Shown here piece after piece: positions 53,359 through 61,652 of a stretch of 64,000 nt of DNA. Origin of the DNA: Geobacillus icigianus. GTDB lineage: Bacteria > Bacillota > Bacilli > Bacillales > Anoxybacillaceae. The DNA lies in contig NZ_JPYA01000123.1 in the NCBI RefSeq assembly GCF_000750005.1, positions 1-64,000 of the forward strand, written 5' to 3'. The notes beneath the pieces were generated by a model. It saw nothing but the letters and a program-made list of their open reading frames with translations. It did not search any database and was not told the DNA's origin. The position numbers were made by a program, and so were the translations under genes. Within the stretch, counting starts at the first letter, position 1. The number at the start of each line of letters is the position of its first letter.

Positions 53359-53454
53359 TTAGTAAGCGTAACCGCCGAAAGCGGCACCGACAATAATCAA
53401 CAAAATAAACAAGACGACGATCAAGGCAAATCCGTTGCCATACCAAGCGCCCAT
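53359..53454 (-). CDS. YjcZ-family small sporulation membrane protein
   Basis: A 31-residue peptide: MGAWYGNGFA, one hydrophobic span LIVVLFILLIIVGAAF and the tail GGYAY. The F-ALIVVLFILLIIVGA core is the hallmark of the YjcZ family, small membrane peptides of bacilli linked with sporulation. GGGGAGGTGA stands at a proper distance before ATG 53454 and a terminator follows. Too short for routine gene calling. Confidence 0.85.
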   Translation of the reverse strand: MGAWYGNGFALIVVLFILLIIVGAAFGGYAY

Positions 53455-53543
53455 CCCGATTCACCTCCCCATCAAGCCTACCATATGATATGCCGCATCG
53501 GCGTGAATGACTGAGGGAATTGTCGATAGGTGACGAAAATGAG

Positions 53544-53577
53544 AAAAACGCCTTGCCAGAACAGCGAAGGCGTTTTT
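53544..53577. terminator. Terminator downstream of metA
   Basis: AAAACGCCTT and AAGGCGTTTTTT pair over a 12-base loop, with T-runs on both strands. It lies 81 bases past the metA stop. Confidence 0.85.
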
Positions 53578-53657
53578 TCGACATGTTCTTTCTTTTCGCG
53601 GGCGAGCGCGGCATCGTCCGGGTGGCCAAGCGAGCCGCTTTTTCGCCGACATGCCGC

Positions 53658-54566
53658 TTATTCCCACTCGTAAGGCGTCTCTTGATAAACGTAATAGTTC
53701 AGCCAGTTGATAAACAGCAAATTGGCGTGCGAACGCCATGTATTGAGCGGCATCTGGCTCGGGTCGTCGTTTGGAAAATACGATTCCGGCGGTTGGATGG
53801 GCAGCCCTTTCGCCAAATCTCGTTCATACTCTTCTTTCAGCGTCGTGGCGTCATATTCCGGATGGCCGGTCAAGAAAATTTGCCGGCCGTCGTTTGAGGT
53901 GACGAGACAAACGCCTGCTTGTTCAGCCATCGACAAAATCGTCAGCTCCGGCACCTTTTCGATGTCTTCGCGCTTGACATCCGTATGGCGCGAATGCGGC
54001 ATGCGAAACACATCGTCGAAGCCGCGCAACAGCTTAACGTTTTTCACTTCCACCGTATGGTTGAACACGCCGAAACATTTTTCCGGCAGCGGATATTTCG
54101 GAATCCCGTAATGGTAATACAAGCCGGCTTGCGCTCCCCAACAAATATGTAACGTTGAAGTGACGTTCGTTTTCGTCCATTCCATAATGTTTGTCAATTC
54201 ATCCCAATACGTCACTTCTTCAAACGGCAGTTGTTCGACCGGCGCTCCGGTGATGATCATCCCGTCGAACTTTCGATGGCGGATTTGCGGAAAAATGGTA
54301 TAAAATTGATCCAAATGATGTTTGCTTGTCGTTTTCGGTTCATGGGTCGCCGGGCGCAAAAAGGTGATGTTCACTTGCAGCGGCGAGTTGCCGAGCAGCC
54401 TAAGCAGCTGCGTCTCCGCTTTTTCTTTTTCCGGCATCAAGTTTAAAATGACGATGTTGAGCGGGCGGATGTCTTGCGAGTAAGCCCGTTCTTCGTCCAT
54501 GACGAAAATGTTTTCCTGTTCGAGTATTTCCTTGGCCGGCAAGTCTTTTGGAATGTTGATTGGCAA
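53658..54566 (-). CDS. metA: Homoserine O-acetyltransferase (MetA family)
   Basis: Activates homoserine for methionine synthesis (302 residues). [15 protein letters not shown] contains the catalytic Cys; MPHSRHTDV and [13 protein letters not shown] contain the catalytic His and Glu. Residue 111 is Glu (GAPVEQL), which in the B. cereus enzyme was linked to acetyl-CoA use, while E. coli has Gly and uses succinyl-CoA. The start is TTG 54566 ([10 protein letters not shown]), 7 bases after GGAGGGG. No SAM riboswitch is visible upstream. Confidence 0.93.
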   Translation of the reverse strand: MPINIPKDLPAKEILEQENIFVMDEERAYSQDIRPLNIVILNLMPEKEKAETQLLRLLGNSPLQVNITFLRPATHEPKTTSKHHLDQFYTIFPQIRHRKFDGMIITGAPVEQLPFEEVTYWDELTNIMEWTKTNVTSTLHICWGAQAGLYYHYGIPKYPLPEKCFGVFNHTVEVKNVKLLRGFDDVFRMPHSRHTDVKREDIEKVPELTILSMAEQAGVCLVTSNDGRQIFLTGHPEYDATTLKEEYERDLAKGLPIQPPESYFPNDDPSQMPLNTWRSHANLLFINWLNYYVYQETPYEWE

Positions 54567-54596
54567 TGGTTGTCCCCTCCGTTTCGGTCTCGCTAT

Positions 54597-54626
54597 TAAA
54601 TATCTTAATTATAAAAACTTTGTCAA
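54597..54626 (-). promoter_or_regulatory. Candidate metA promoter
   Basis: On the minus strand TTGACA (54626-54621), an 18-base AT-rich spacer and TATTTA (54602-54597), 31 bases before the TTG start. Confidence 0.5.
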
Positions 54627-54685
54627 CATTCTTCAATGGCTTTTTTGCTCTGAAACCGCTCGCGAATCAAAAGGAGGGATGGCAA

Positions 54686-55198
54686 TTGGATCCGACGGCG
54701 TTTGACAATTTAAAAACAGTGCTGGAAGGGGCCGTGTACGACGCGGACTTGCAAGGGCGCATCGCCGTCGTCGACCGCCGCGATCTTGTCGATTTGGCTC
54801 GTTTGTTGCGGGAGTACGCCATTTCATTTCGGCTCAATGATGCGCCGGATCCGTTCGTCGTCTGCACCGCGCGGCTTTCGCTCGATTTTGCTGAGCTCGC
54901 CAACGAGCGGTTCTATCGCGGCCAAGCCGGCTGCCGACTCGCTCTTTTGTTTGCCCTGCCGGTTCGCCGTTCGTCCGTTTGTCCGTTCATTGAAGGCACG
55001 CTGCGGACGATTTGGGGACGGGAGCGAATCATCCGACAAACGCTCCGCTTTCCATTTCCATATGAACAAGGTCCGTATGAAAATGAAGTCGCGGTTGAGT
55101 TTGCCCGCCTCATTTATGAAGAAAATGCGGCCGATTTGCCGGCGATGGTGCCGTATATGATTGCGTCGCTCGAGCAGCTGCAATCGTTCGTTGACTAG
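54686..55198 (+). CDS. Uncharacterised cytoplasmic protein
   Basis: A 170-residue soluble protein I do not recognise. TTG 54686 is the best start: AAGGAGGG lies exactly 7 bases upstream, and the body begins LDPTAFDNLKTVLEGAV. The middle has RRDLVDLARLLREYAISF and the end PAMVPYMIASLEQLQSFVD. No membrane span, signal or metal motif is visible. It is divergent from metA, and the glutathione peroxidase gene follows after 63 bases. Confidence 0.7.
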   Translation: MDPTAFDNLKTVLEGAVYDADLQGRIAVVDRRDLVDLARLLREYAISFRLNDAPDPFVVCTARLSLDFAELANERFYRGQAGCRLALLFALPVRRSSVCPFIEGTLRTIWGRERIIRQTLRFPFPYEQGPYENEVAVEFARLIYEENAADLPAMVPYMIASLEQLQSFVD

Positions 55199-55261
55199 CA
55201 GCGATGCAAAAAGTGGAACGAAACGATAAAATCCGTTATGATGGGGATGAGGTGAAAAATC

Positions 55262-55753
55262 ATGAGTGTATATCAATTTAGCGCCAAAACGATTCGTGGT
55301 GAGGAACAACCGCTTTCCGTCTATCAAGGCAAGGTGCTGTTGATTGTCAACACGGCGAGCCGTTGCGGTTTTACGCCGCAGTATAAAGAACTGCAAGAGC
55401 TGTATGACGACTATCGCGATCGCGGGTTTGTGGTGCTCGGCTTTCCGTGCAACCAGTTCGGCGGCCAAGAGCCGGGGACGGAAGAGGAAATTGAGCAATT
55501 TTGCCAGCTCAATTACGGCGTGACGTTCCCGTTGTTTGCGAAAGTGGATGTAAATGGCGATCACGCCCACCCGCTGTTTCACTATTTGAAAGAGCAAGCG
55601 CCGGGCGCATTAGGAACAAAGGCGATCAAATGGAACTTTACGAAGTTTTTGGTCGACCGTAACGGCGAGGTTGTCGCTCGTTTCGCCCCGCAAACGAAGC
55701 CGAACGAGTTGAGAAAGGAAATTGAAAAGCTGCTGTCAAACAAGGAGGGGTGA
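55262..55753 (+). CDS. bsaA: Glutathione peroxidase-family thiol peroxidase
   Basis: Peroxide-reducing enzyme of 163 residues. The peroxidatic Cys lies in [12 protein letters not shown] near residue 36, and the Gln/Trp partners lie in [13 protein letters not shown] and [14 protein letters not shown]. It uses Cys, not selenocysteine; such bacterial forms usually take electrons from thioredoxin. ATG 55262 follows GAGGTG. cvfC starts 3 bases after its stop, so both form an operon. Confidence 0.93.
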   Translation: MSVYQFSAKTIRGEEQPLSVYQGKVLLIVNTASRCGFTPQYKELQELYDDYRDRGFVVLGFPCNQFGGQEPGTEEEIEQFCQLNYGVTFPLFAKVDVNGDHAHPLFHYLKEQAPGALGTKAIKWNFTKFLVDRNGEVVARFAPQTKPNELRKEIEKLLSNKEG

Positions 55754-55756
55754 CGT

Positions 55757-56911
55757 TTGCGCATTCAAGCGATTGAACCGACGCCAAGCCCGAACACGAT
55801 GAAAATCTTGCTTGATGAAGAGTTGCCATCCGGCGTGCGCCATAACTATAAATCGGACAACATCAGCGAAGCGCCGCCGCTCATTCAAGCATTGTTGCGC
55901 ATTGACGGGGTGAAAAGCATCTACCATGTCGCCGACTTTTTGGCGATTGAGCGCCATCCGAAATACGACTGGCGCGACATTTTGGCGAACGTGCGCAAAG
56001 TGTTCGGCGAGGAAGCGGATGACGGCGCCGCGGCCAAGCCGAAAGGAAACGAACATTTCGGCGAAGTGAAAGTGTTCGTGCAAATGTTGTACGGCTTGCC
56101 GATGCAAGTGAAGCTTGTCGACGGGGAGCGCGAGCATCGCGTCGGGCTGCCGAAACCGTTTATGGACGCGGTCATTGAGGCGCAAAAATACGCGGGAAAT
56201 GTCGTGTTTGAGCGAAAATGGGTCGAAAAAGGAGTGCGCTACGGCACGTTTGAGGAAATCGGCCGCGAAATCGTCGATGAGCTGTCGGCCGCCTATCCGC
56301 CCGAGCGGCTCGAGCGGATCGTCAACATGTTCCGCCGCGGCGAGCAGGAAAAAACGGCGCAAAAGCGGCCAAGCCTCAAAGTGACGAGCGAGATGCTCGA
56401 TGACCCGGACTGGCGCAAACGGTATGCCGCGCTCGAACAGATGGCTGAGCCGACCGAGGACGATATCCCGGTGTTGGCGAAGGCGCTTAAGGATGAAAAA
56501 ATGGCCATCCGCCGTTTGGCGACCGCGTATCTTGGCATGATCGGCGGCAAAAAGGTGCTTCCGTATTTGTACGAAGCGTTAAACGATCCGGCCGTTGCGG
56601 TCCGCCGCACCGCCGGCGACTGTTTGTCCGACATCGGCGATCCGGAGGCCATTCCGGCCATGATCAAAGCGCTAAAGGACGAAAGCAAGCTCGTCCGTTG
56701 GCGCGCGGCCATGTTTTTGTACGAGGTCGGCGATGAATCGGCGCTCGCGGCGTTAAAAGCGGCGGAAAACGATCCGGAGTTTGAAGTGAGTTTGCAAGTG
56801 AAAATGGCGATTGAACGGATCGAAGGCGGTGAAGCGGCGAAAGGGTCGGTTTGGAAACAAATGACCGAAAGCCGGAAAAAAGAAACAGAGGCGGAAAAAG
56901 AGGTTGACTGA
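55757..56911 (+). CDS. ypgR: Conserved virulence factor C family protein (YpgR), Nfu-like plus HEAT repeats
   Basis: A 384-residue cytoplasmic protein. The N-terminus (about 1-85) resembles the Nfu/NifU N-terminal scaffold domain (IQAIEPTPSPNTMKILLDEE). A middle region is specific to the family. HEAT-like repeats fill about 225-355 (KALKDEKMAIRRLATAYLGM, EALNDPAVAVRRTAGDCLSD). Staphylococcus CvfC and Bacillus YpgR share this plan; the biochemical role is unknown. The start is TTG 55757, after AAGGAGGGGTG and 3 bases past bsaA. Confidence 0.87.
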   Translation: MRIQAIEPTPSPNTMKILLDEELPSGVRHNYKSDNISEAPPLIQALLRIDGVKSIYHVADFLAIERHPKYDWRDILANVRKVFGEEADDGAAAKPKGNEHFGEVKVFVQMLYGLPMQVKLVDGEREHRVGLPKPFMDAVIEAQKYAGNVVFERKWVEKGVRYGTFEEIGREIVDELSAAYPPERLERIVNMFRRGEQEKTAQKRPSLKVTSEMLDDPDWRKRYAALEQMAEPTEDDIPVLAKALKDEKMAIRRLATAYLGMIGGKKVLPYLYEALNDPAVAVRRTAGDCLSDIGDPEAIPAMIKALKDESKLVRWRAAMFLYEVGDESALAALKAAENDPEFEVSLQVKMAIERIEGGEAAKGSVWKQMTESRKKETEAEKEVD

Positions 56912-57051
56912 AGAGGCCGGTGCTGTGGGGAAGCATGCCGTTTTCCGGCATCGCTGGTTTTGTCCGGGCCGGCCGCCGTCTTCGTTGCTTTTCTTGCTTG
57001 AAATGTAGTATGCTGATGACGCGATCACGATGAGATGGAGGGATGATGGTC

Positions 57052-57489
57052 ATGTCGATGGCGTACGAAGACTATATGCGCCAGCTCGTGCAACCGATGC
57101 GCGACGAGCTCGTCCGCGCCGGCTTCCGCGAACTGCGCACGAGCGAGGAAGTCGAGCAGTTTATGGAACAAGTGGAAGGAACGACGTTTGTTTTTGTCAA
57201 CTCGGTGTGCGGCTGTGCGGCTGGGTTGGCGCGTCCGGCGGCGACGCAAGCGGTGCTGCAAAGCGAGAAAAAGCCGGATCATTTGGTGACGGTGTTCGCC
57301 GGCCAAGATAAAGAGGCGACGACGAAAATGCGCGAGTACTTTGTCGGCTATCCGCCGTCCTCGCCGTCGATGGCGCTCTTAAAAGGAAAAGAAGTCGTTC
57401 ATTTCATTCCCCGTGAAGAGATTGAATTTCATTCGTTAGAAGAGGTCATGGCCAATATTGTCTCCGCCTTTCAAACGCATTGCCGCTAA
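57052..57489 (+). CDS. brxA: Bacilliredoxin BrxA
   Basis: Thioredoxin-fold protein of 145 residues that removes bacillithiol from oxidised proteins. The active motif is CGC in VNSVCGCAAGLARPA near 53-55; SSPSMALLKGKEVVHFIPR follows. ATG 57052 (MSMAYEDYMRQ) is 9 bases after TGGAGGG and matches the known B. subtilis N-terminus, while two earlier ATGs are too close. It follows cvfC after a weak hairpin. Confidence 0.93.
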   Translation: MSMAYEDYMRQLVQPMRDELVRAGFRELRTSEEVEQFMEQVEGTTFVFVNSVCGCAAGLARPAATQAVLQSEKKPDHLVTVFAGQDKEATTKMREYFVGYPPSSPSMALLKGKEVVHFIPREEIEFHSLEEVMANIVSAFQTHCR

Positions 57490-57637
57490 TGGCCGTTGCG
57501 TCCGCCTCTTTGCCGCCGGGGCCGCCTCGCGGGCGGTTGGGTGCGCCGGCATCCGCTCCCGAACAGACGCGCTGTCCTTCTTGGCTTTCGCATACGGAGG
57601 CGCGCCGCCGGGAACGATAAAGACGGAGGTGATCGGC

Positions 57638-57769
57638 GTGCCGAAGCGGAAAAAAGATCGTTCGAAAACGGGCATCAGCGCCCCGGACGTCAGAGGACAA
57701 GGGACGACACAAGCGGAAACAGGCGCTTATGAGCTTGACTCCGCCCGCAAAAAAACGAAAGTGGACTAA
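57638..57769 (+). CDS. Small Lys-rich hydrophilic protein
   Basis: A 43-residue peptide, MPKRKKDRSKTGISAPDVRG followed by a Gln/Thr/Glu stretch and ending DSARKKTKVD. Highly charged, with no hydrophobic segment. GTG 57638 has the strong ribosome site ACGGAGGTGA 6 bases upstream. I do not recognise the family; the composition is of the kind seen in minor spore proteins of bacilli. Confidence 0.5.
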   Translation: MPKRKKDRSKTGISAPDVRGQGTTQAETGAYELDSARKKTKVD

Positions 57770-57858
57770 AAAAGGAGCTGACCCAAAAGGTCGCCTTCCT
57801 TCCAGATAGGCACAACATAGTATGGCAGAAGCAGTCAGTACGTATATATAGCGAGAAA

Positions 57859-57895
57859 GAGGGCGTCCCGGTCCATTGGGGATGCCCTCTTTTTC
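57859..57895 (+). terminator. Terminator downstream of the small Lys-rich gene
   Basis: GAGGGCGTCCC (57859-57869) pairs with GGGGATGCCCTC (57878-57889, with G-U pairs), then TTTTTCTTT. The 90 bases before it hold no gene. Confidence 0.82.
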
Positions 57896-57905
57896 TTTGC
57901 CCCTG

Positions 57906-57980
57906 TTAGGCATTGGCGATGCAGCTGTAAATGAAATACAACAACGTAATGAGGCTGGCCGCAAAAAAGATCGTATTCAT
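57906..57980 (-). CDS. Possible 24-residue membrane peptide
   Basis: MNTIFFAASLITLLYFIYSC plus a short tail, a single hydrophobic span. AAGGCGGGAAA lies upstream of ATG 57980 at a workable distance. Small single-span peptides of this kind are common in bacilli, but nothing else supports it. Confidence 0.3.
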   Translation of the reverse strand: MNTIFFAASLITLLYFIYSCIANA

Positions 57981-58016
57981 ACCCCATTTTCCCGCCTTTC
58001 TGTCTATATTTTCCCC

Positions 58017-58058
58017 TTGAACATATGGTACACTATTCATATAACCATAGTATATACC
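58017..58058 (+). promoter_or_regulatory. Promoter with overlapping inverted repeat before the aminotransferase gene
   Basis: TTGAAC (58017-58022), a 17-base spacer and TATAAC (58040-58045). A dyad TATGGT (58024-58029) and ACCATA (58044-58049) spans the spacer and -10, embedded in a longer imperfect palindrome GGTACACTAT/ATAGTATATACC. It looks like an operator for a dimeric repressor. Confidence 0.5.
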
Positions 58059-58113
58059 AACGAAAGCAAAAAGGAAAAGCGGTTTTTGTCTTGGCAAGGG
58101 GAGAGGAATGGCC

Positions 58114-59298
58114 ATGAAAAAAGCGAAGCGAATGGCCGCGTTTTCGGCGTCTGTGTTTGCCGAGCTTGCGGCGTATCGAAAACAGCGGCATCATCTTCAC
58201 GACGAATGGATCGATTTAAGCGTCGGCAGCCCGGATTTGCCGCCGGCGCCGTTTGTGCGCGAGGCGCTCGCTCGCTACGCTCATGAACCAAACGCGTATG
58301 GCTATACATTAAAAGGCATTCGCGAGTTTCATGAAGCGGTCGCGGAATATTACCGGACTTCGCACGGCGTCACGCTCGATCCGGAAACGGAAGTGACGTA
58401 CGTCATCGGGTCGCAGGATGGGCTTGTGCATTTGCCGATCGTGTTCGCCGACCCGGGCGATGTGATTTTGCTGCCGGACCCCGGGTATCCAGCGTACGCC
58501 GCGGGAGTGGCCATGGCGGAGGCGGAGCCGTATTTTCTGCCGCTTAAGGAGGAAAACGGATTTTTGCCCGACTTGGGAGCCATTCCGGAAGAGATCGCCA
58601 AACGGGCGGTAATCATGTTTTTGAACTTTCCCGGCAACCCGGTGCCCGCTATGGCGACGGAATGGTTTTACCGCGAAGTAGTTGAGTTTGCGAAACGCTA
58701 CGACGTGCTTGTCGTCTCCGATTTTGCCTACGGCGAGCTGTATTATGACGGAAACAAGCCGGTGAGTTTTCTTTCTGTTCCAGGCGCAAAGGACGTTGGT
58801 GTGGAGATCAATTCGTTGTCAAAAAGCTACCATATGGCCGGCTGCCGTGTCGGCTACGTATGCGGCAATGCCGAGGTGGTCCGCGCCTTCGCTGAATTCA
58901 AATCAAATTTGGATTACGGCATTTTTTGGCCGATTCAAAAGGCGGCTGCCGACGCGCTTCGTTACGGTGCTCCTTTTTGCGCCCAAACTCGCGCCATCTA
59001 CCAAGCGCGCCGCGACGCGCTCGTTTCCGGGCTGGCCGAAATCGGTTGGCACGTGGACCGTCCACAAGCCGGCATGTTCGTGTGGGCAAAAATTCCGGAC
59101 GGGTTTACATCGCTGTCGTTTACGAACGAACTGATTGACCGCGCCGGCGTCGTGGTGACGCCTGGGCACGCGTTTGGGCCGAGCGGTGAAGGGTACGTGC
59201 GCATCGCCCTCGTTCAGCCGGAAGAAGTGTTGCGCCGCGCGGTGGCGAAATTAAGCGCGACCGGCTTGTTCGCGTCTTCAGCCGCTAGGCGGCGGTAA
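58114..59298 (+). CDS. Class I/II PLP-dependent aminotransferase
   Basis: Aminotransferase of 394 residues, similar overall to the aspartate/LL-diaminopimelate group. DLSVGSPDLPPAPFV opens the fold, LPDPGYPAYAAGV and LNFPGNPVPA bind substrate, and the PLP Lys is in NSLSKSYHMAGCRVGY. FNxxGNP reads LNFPGNP, so the cofactor-binding Asn is kept. ATG 58114 is 7 bases after GGGGAGAGG; ATG 58108 is an alternative. A repressor-type dyad precedes it. The amino-acid substrate is unknown. Confidence 0.85.
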   Translation: MKKAKRMAAFSASVFAELAAYRKQRHHLHDEWIDLSVGSPDLPPAPFVREALARYAHEPNAYGYTLKGIREFHEAVAEYYRTSHGVTLDPETEVTYVIGSQDGLVHLPIVFADPGDVILLPDPGYPAYAAGVAMAEAEPYFLPLKEENGFLPDLGAIPEEIAKRAVIMFLNFPGNPVPAMATEWFYREVVEFAKRYDVLVVSDFAYGELYYDGNKPVSFLSVPGAKDVGVEINSLSKSYHMAGCRVGYVCGNAEVVRAFAEFKSNLDYGIFWPIQKAAADALRYGAPFCAQTRAIYQARRDALVSGLAEIGWHVDRPQAGMFVWAKIPDGFTSLSFTNELIDRAGVVVTPGHAFGPSGEGYVRIALVQPEEVLRRAVAKLSATGLFASSAARRR

Positions 59299-59313
59299 CG
59301 GGAGGTGAAAGCG

Positions 59314-59898
59314 ATGAAACTGCCGGCTTGGCTGCGAAAAGCGCTTGTTGCCGCCATTACCGTTTCCACGTTTGGACTTGTCACGCCGCCCGCCTCATTG
59401 CTGGCCGCCAAAGAGCCGCCGTCAGACGATGCCTCGTCTCCCGATTGGCAACACAATTCAGTCGGTCGTGCCGATGAAGCCGGCTCCTTGACGCGCGCCC
59501 AATTCATTGAGCAGACGATCGAAAAGGCCGCTACCCAGTCGCATGAAAAATTCGGTCGCAAAATCGCTCCGGTTATTGAAGAGGAGTTTCGCACCGTCAT
59601 TTTGCCGCGCATCGAAACGGTGATCGCCGAGCTTGCCGAGCGTTATCCAGAGGACGAACTTCGCTATTTGGCGGTTTCAGAAAATCCGTCCGGCGGGCAA
59701 GGGGAACGCATCTTTCATTTGTATCGGGTCGATACGGGGGAAGATCTGCTCCGCTTTCACGTCCGCCGCGAGCATCCGCCGCAAGACGGCTATTGGTTTC
59801 AGTTCCACTATCATACTTGTGAGGACGGCTTTCAAGCCCACTATGAGCTTGGGAAAATTTACTGGTCCAAAAATACGCCGCCGAACTGGCGCACCTAA
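59314..59898 (+). CDS. ypjP: YpjP-like exported protein
   Basis: A 194-residue protein with a signal peptide (residues 1-30, ending SLLAAKE). The mature part holds a helical region (FIEQTIEKAATQSHEKFG) and a conserved end, DGYWFQFHYHTCEDGFQ and GKIYWSKNTPPNW. B. subtilis ypjP lies in the same thymidylate neighbourhood. Function unknown. ATG 59314 follows GGGAGGTG by 6 bases. Confidence 0.82.
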   Translation: MKLPAWLRKALVAAITVSTFGLVTPPASLLAAKEPPSDDASSPDWQHNSVGRADEAGSLTRAQFIEQTIEKAATQSHEKFGRKIAPVIEEEFRTVILPRIETVIAELAERYPEDELRYLAVSENPSGGQGERIFHLYRVDTGEDLLRFHVRREHPPQDGYWFQFHYHTCEDGFQAHYELGKIYWSKNTPPNWRT

Positions 59899-59994
59899 GC
59901 GGTTCGCGGTTCTTTCCTAATTTTGCGCGTTTTTCCCCGCTTCGTTCTATGTTATGATTTTCATAGATTGAAAGAAAAAGAAGCGGGGGAAACC

Positions 59995-60699
59995 ATGATG
60001 AAACGGCTGCTTATGAGCTTGCTAGTGGCGCTGTTTGCCGTTCCGCTTCTGTCGCTCTCACCGTACCCGGCCGCACATGGCGTGCTGCTCAACGAAAGCG
60101 GCTTGAAGGTGCGAACGATTCCGTCGCACGATCTGCTTGGCCGCATCGTCATCGTGCCGGAAGCGGACTTTTCTGCCGCTCAAGCCACCAAGACGATTCG
60201 CACGCTTGCCCGCATTGATCGCGCCATTTTGGAGCAGGCGGCTGCTCATCATATTTACATCCAGCTGGTGACGGGCCCGATCACGAATGAGCCGACCGCT
60301 CGTCACTTGCGCGGGAAGACGCCGCGCGGCTATGCGCCGGGATCCAAAACATGGGATGAGGTGCCGGGGCTCGGCGGATCGCAGTTAGTGCTCGTCCGCC
60401 TCGGCCATAGCGAGAAAGGAAAAGGGCACGGCTCGGTCAATTTGGAGCTGCATGAGTTTGCCCATTCGCTTGATTCCATCGTTTTTGACGGCATTCACCG
60501 TTCAAGCGCCTTTCAAGCGATTTGGCGGGAGGAGGCGCCGCGGCTGTTTCCGGGCGAGTCTTATTTTTTAACGTATCCCGAGGAGTATTTCGCTGAATCG
60601 TTCGCCTATTACTACGCCAGCGATGAAACGCGGGACAAGCTGCGGGCGTTGGCCCCGAACACGTATGCATTCATCCGTCGGCTGGCGGAGCGGGGCTAG
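59995..60699 (+). CDS. Secreted zinc metallopeptidase related to anthrax lethal factor (ATLF-like)
   Basis: A 234-residue protein with an export signal (about 1-28). The zinc motif HEFAH (153-157) lies in NLELHEFAHSLD, and the downstream Glu ligand in the YPEEYFAESFAYYY stretch near 194-207. This arrangement matches the lethal-factor-like metallopeptidase domain found in small secreted proteins of bacilli. It has no protective-antigen-binding domain, so it is not a toxin by itself. ATG 59995 follows GGGGG; ATG 59998 is equally possible. Lies between ypjP and thyA. Substrate unknown. Confidence 0.78.
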   Translation: MMKRLLMSLLVALFAVPLLSLSPYPAAHGVLLNESGLKVRTIPSHDLLGRIVIVPEADFSAAQATKTIRTLARIDRAILEQAAAHHIYIQLVTGPITNEPTARHLRGKTPRGYAPGSKTWDEVPGLGGSQLVLVRLGHSEKGKGHGSVNLELHEFAHSLDSIVFDGIHRSSAFQAIWREEAPRLFPGESYFLTYPEEYFAESFAYYYASDETRDKLRALAPNTYAFIRRLAERG

Positions 60700-60844
60700 A
60701 CCAACACGTCGCCCGCTTGCAAAAGATCGGCGCAACCGGTCATGCGGCCGATAGAGCAAGCCCGTGTTTTCGCCGCGGTGTTTTGCGCGAAAAATCGTTG
60801 CTTGCTGCCGTCCTTATGGTATGATAAAGCGTGAGGTGAGGACA

Positions 60845-61639
60845 TTGCGGCAATACTTGCAGCTGTTGGAAGATATTTTGGAAAACGGCGTCGAAAAAGA
60901 GGACCGGACCGGCGTCGGCACGCTGTCGGTGTTCGGCCGCCAGCTGCGCTTTAACTTGCAGGACGGATTCCCGCTCGTGACGACGAAAAAGTTGCATATC
61001 CGCTCGATCATTTATGAACTGCTCTGGTTTTTAAAAGGCGACACGAATGTCCGCTATTTGCAGGAAAACGGCGTGACGATTTGGGACGAGTGGGCGGATG
61101 AAAACGGCGACCTCGGTCCCATTTACGGCGCGCAATGGCGGTCGTGGAAAGGAGCGGACGGGAAAACGATCGACCAGATCGCTTGGGTCGTTGAGGAGAT
61201 CAAGCGAAATCCGAACTCGCGCCGGCTGCTCGTGAGCGCTTGGAACGTTGGAGAGCTGGATAACATGAAGTTGCCGCCGTGCCATTATGCGTTTCAGTTT
61301 TATGTGGCGGGCGGCCGGCTGTCGTGCATGTGGCAGCAACGTTCCGTCGATACGTTTTTAGGCTTGCCGTTTAACATCGCCAGCTACGCGCTGTTGACGC
61401 ACATGATCGCCGAGCAGTGCGGACTTGATGTCGGTGAACTCATTTTCACCGGCGGCGACGTCCATTTGTATAAAAATCATCTTGAGCAAGCGAAATTGCA
61501 GCTGACGCGCGAGCCGCGCCCGCTCCCGAAACTCGTCATTAAACGGAAGCCGCCGTCCATTTTCGATTACGAATACGACGATTTCGAAATTGTCGGCTAT
61601 GACCCGCATCCGGCGATACCGGCGCCGGTGGCGGTGTAA
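60845..61639 (+). CDS. thyA: Thymidylate synthase (ThyA)
   Basis: Methylates dUMP to dTMP using methylene-tetrahydrofolate (264 residues, the length of the E. coli enzyme). [18 protein letters not shown] opens the fold, the catalytic Cys is in [13 protein letters not shown], and [19 protein letters not shown] binds the folate. TTG 60845 gives [12 protein letters not shown] with GAGGTGAG just upstream; the longer reading from 60764 is not conserved. dfrA follows after 13 bases, so dihydrofolate made here is recycled by the next gene. Confidence 0.95.
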   Translation: MRQYLQLLEDILENGVEKEDRTGVGTLSVFGRQLRFNLQDGFPLVTTKKLHIRSIIYELLWFLKGDTNVRYLQENGVTIWDEWADENGDLGPIYGAQWRSWKGADGKTIDQIAWVVEEIKRNPNSRRLLVSAWNVGELDNMKLPPCHYAFQFYVAGGRLSCMWQQRSVDTFLGLPFNIASYALLTHMIAEQCGLDVGELIFTGGDVHLYKNHLEQAKLQLTREPRPLPKLVIKRKPPSIFDYEYDDFEIVGYDPHPAIPAPVAV

Positions 61640-61652
61640 AGGAGCGGAAGCG

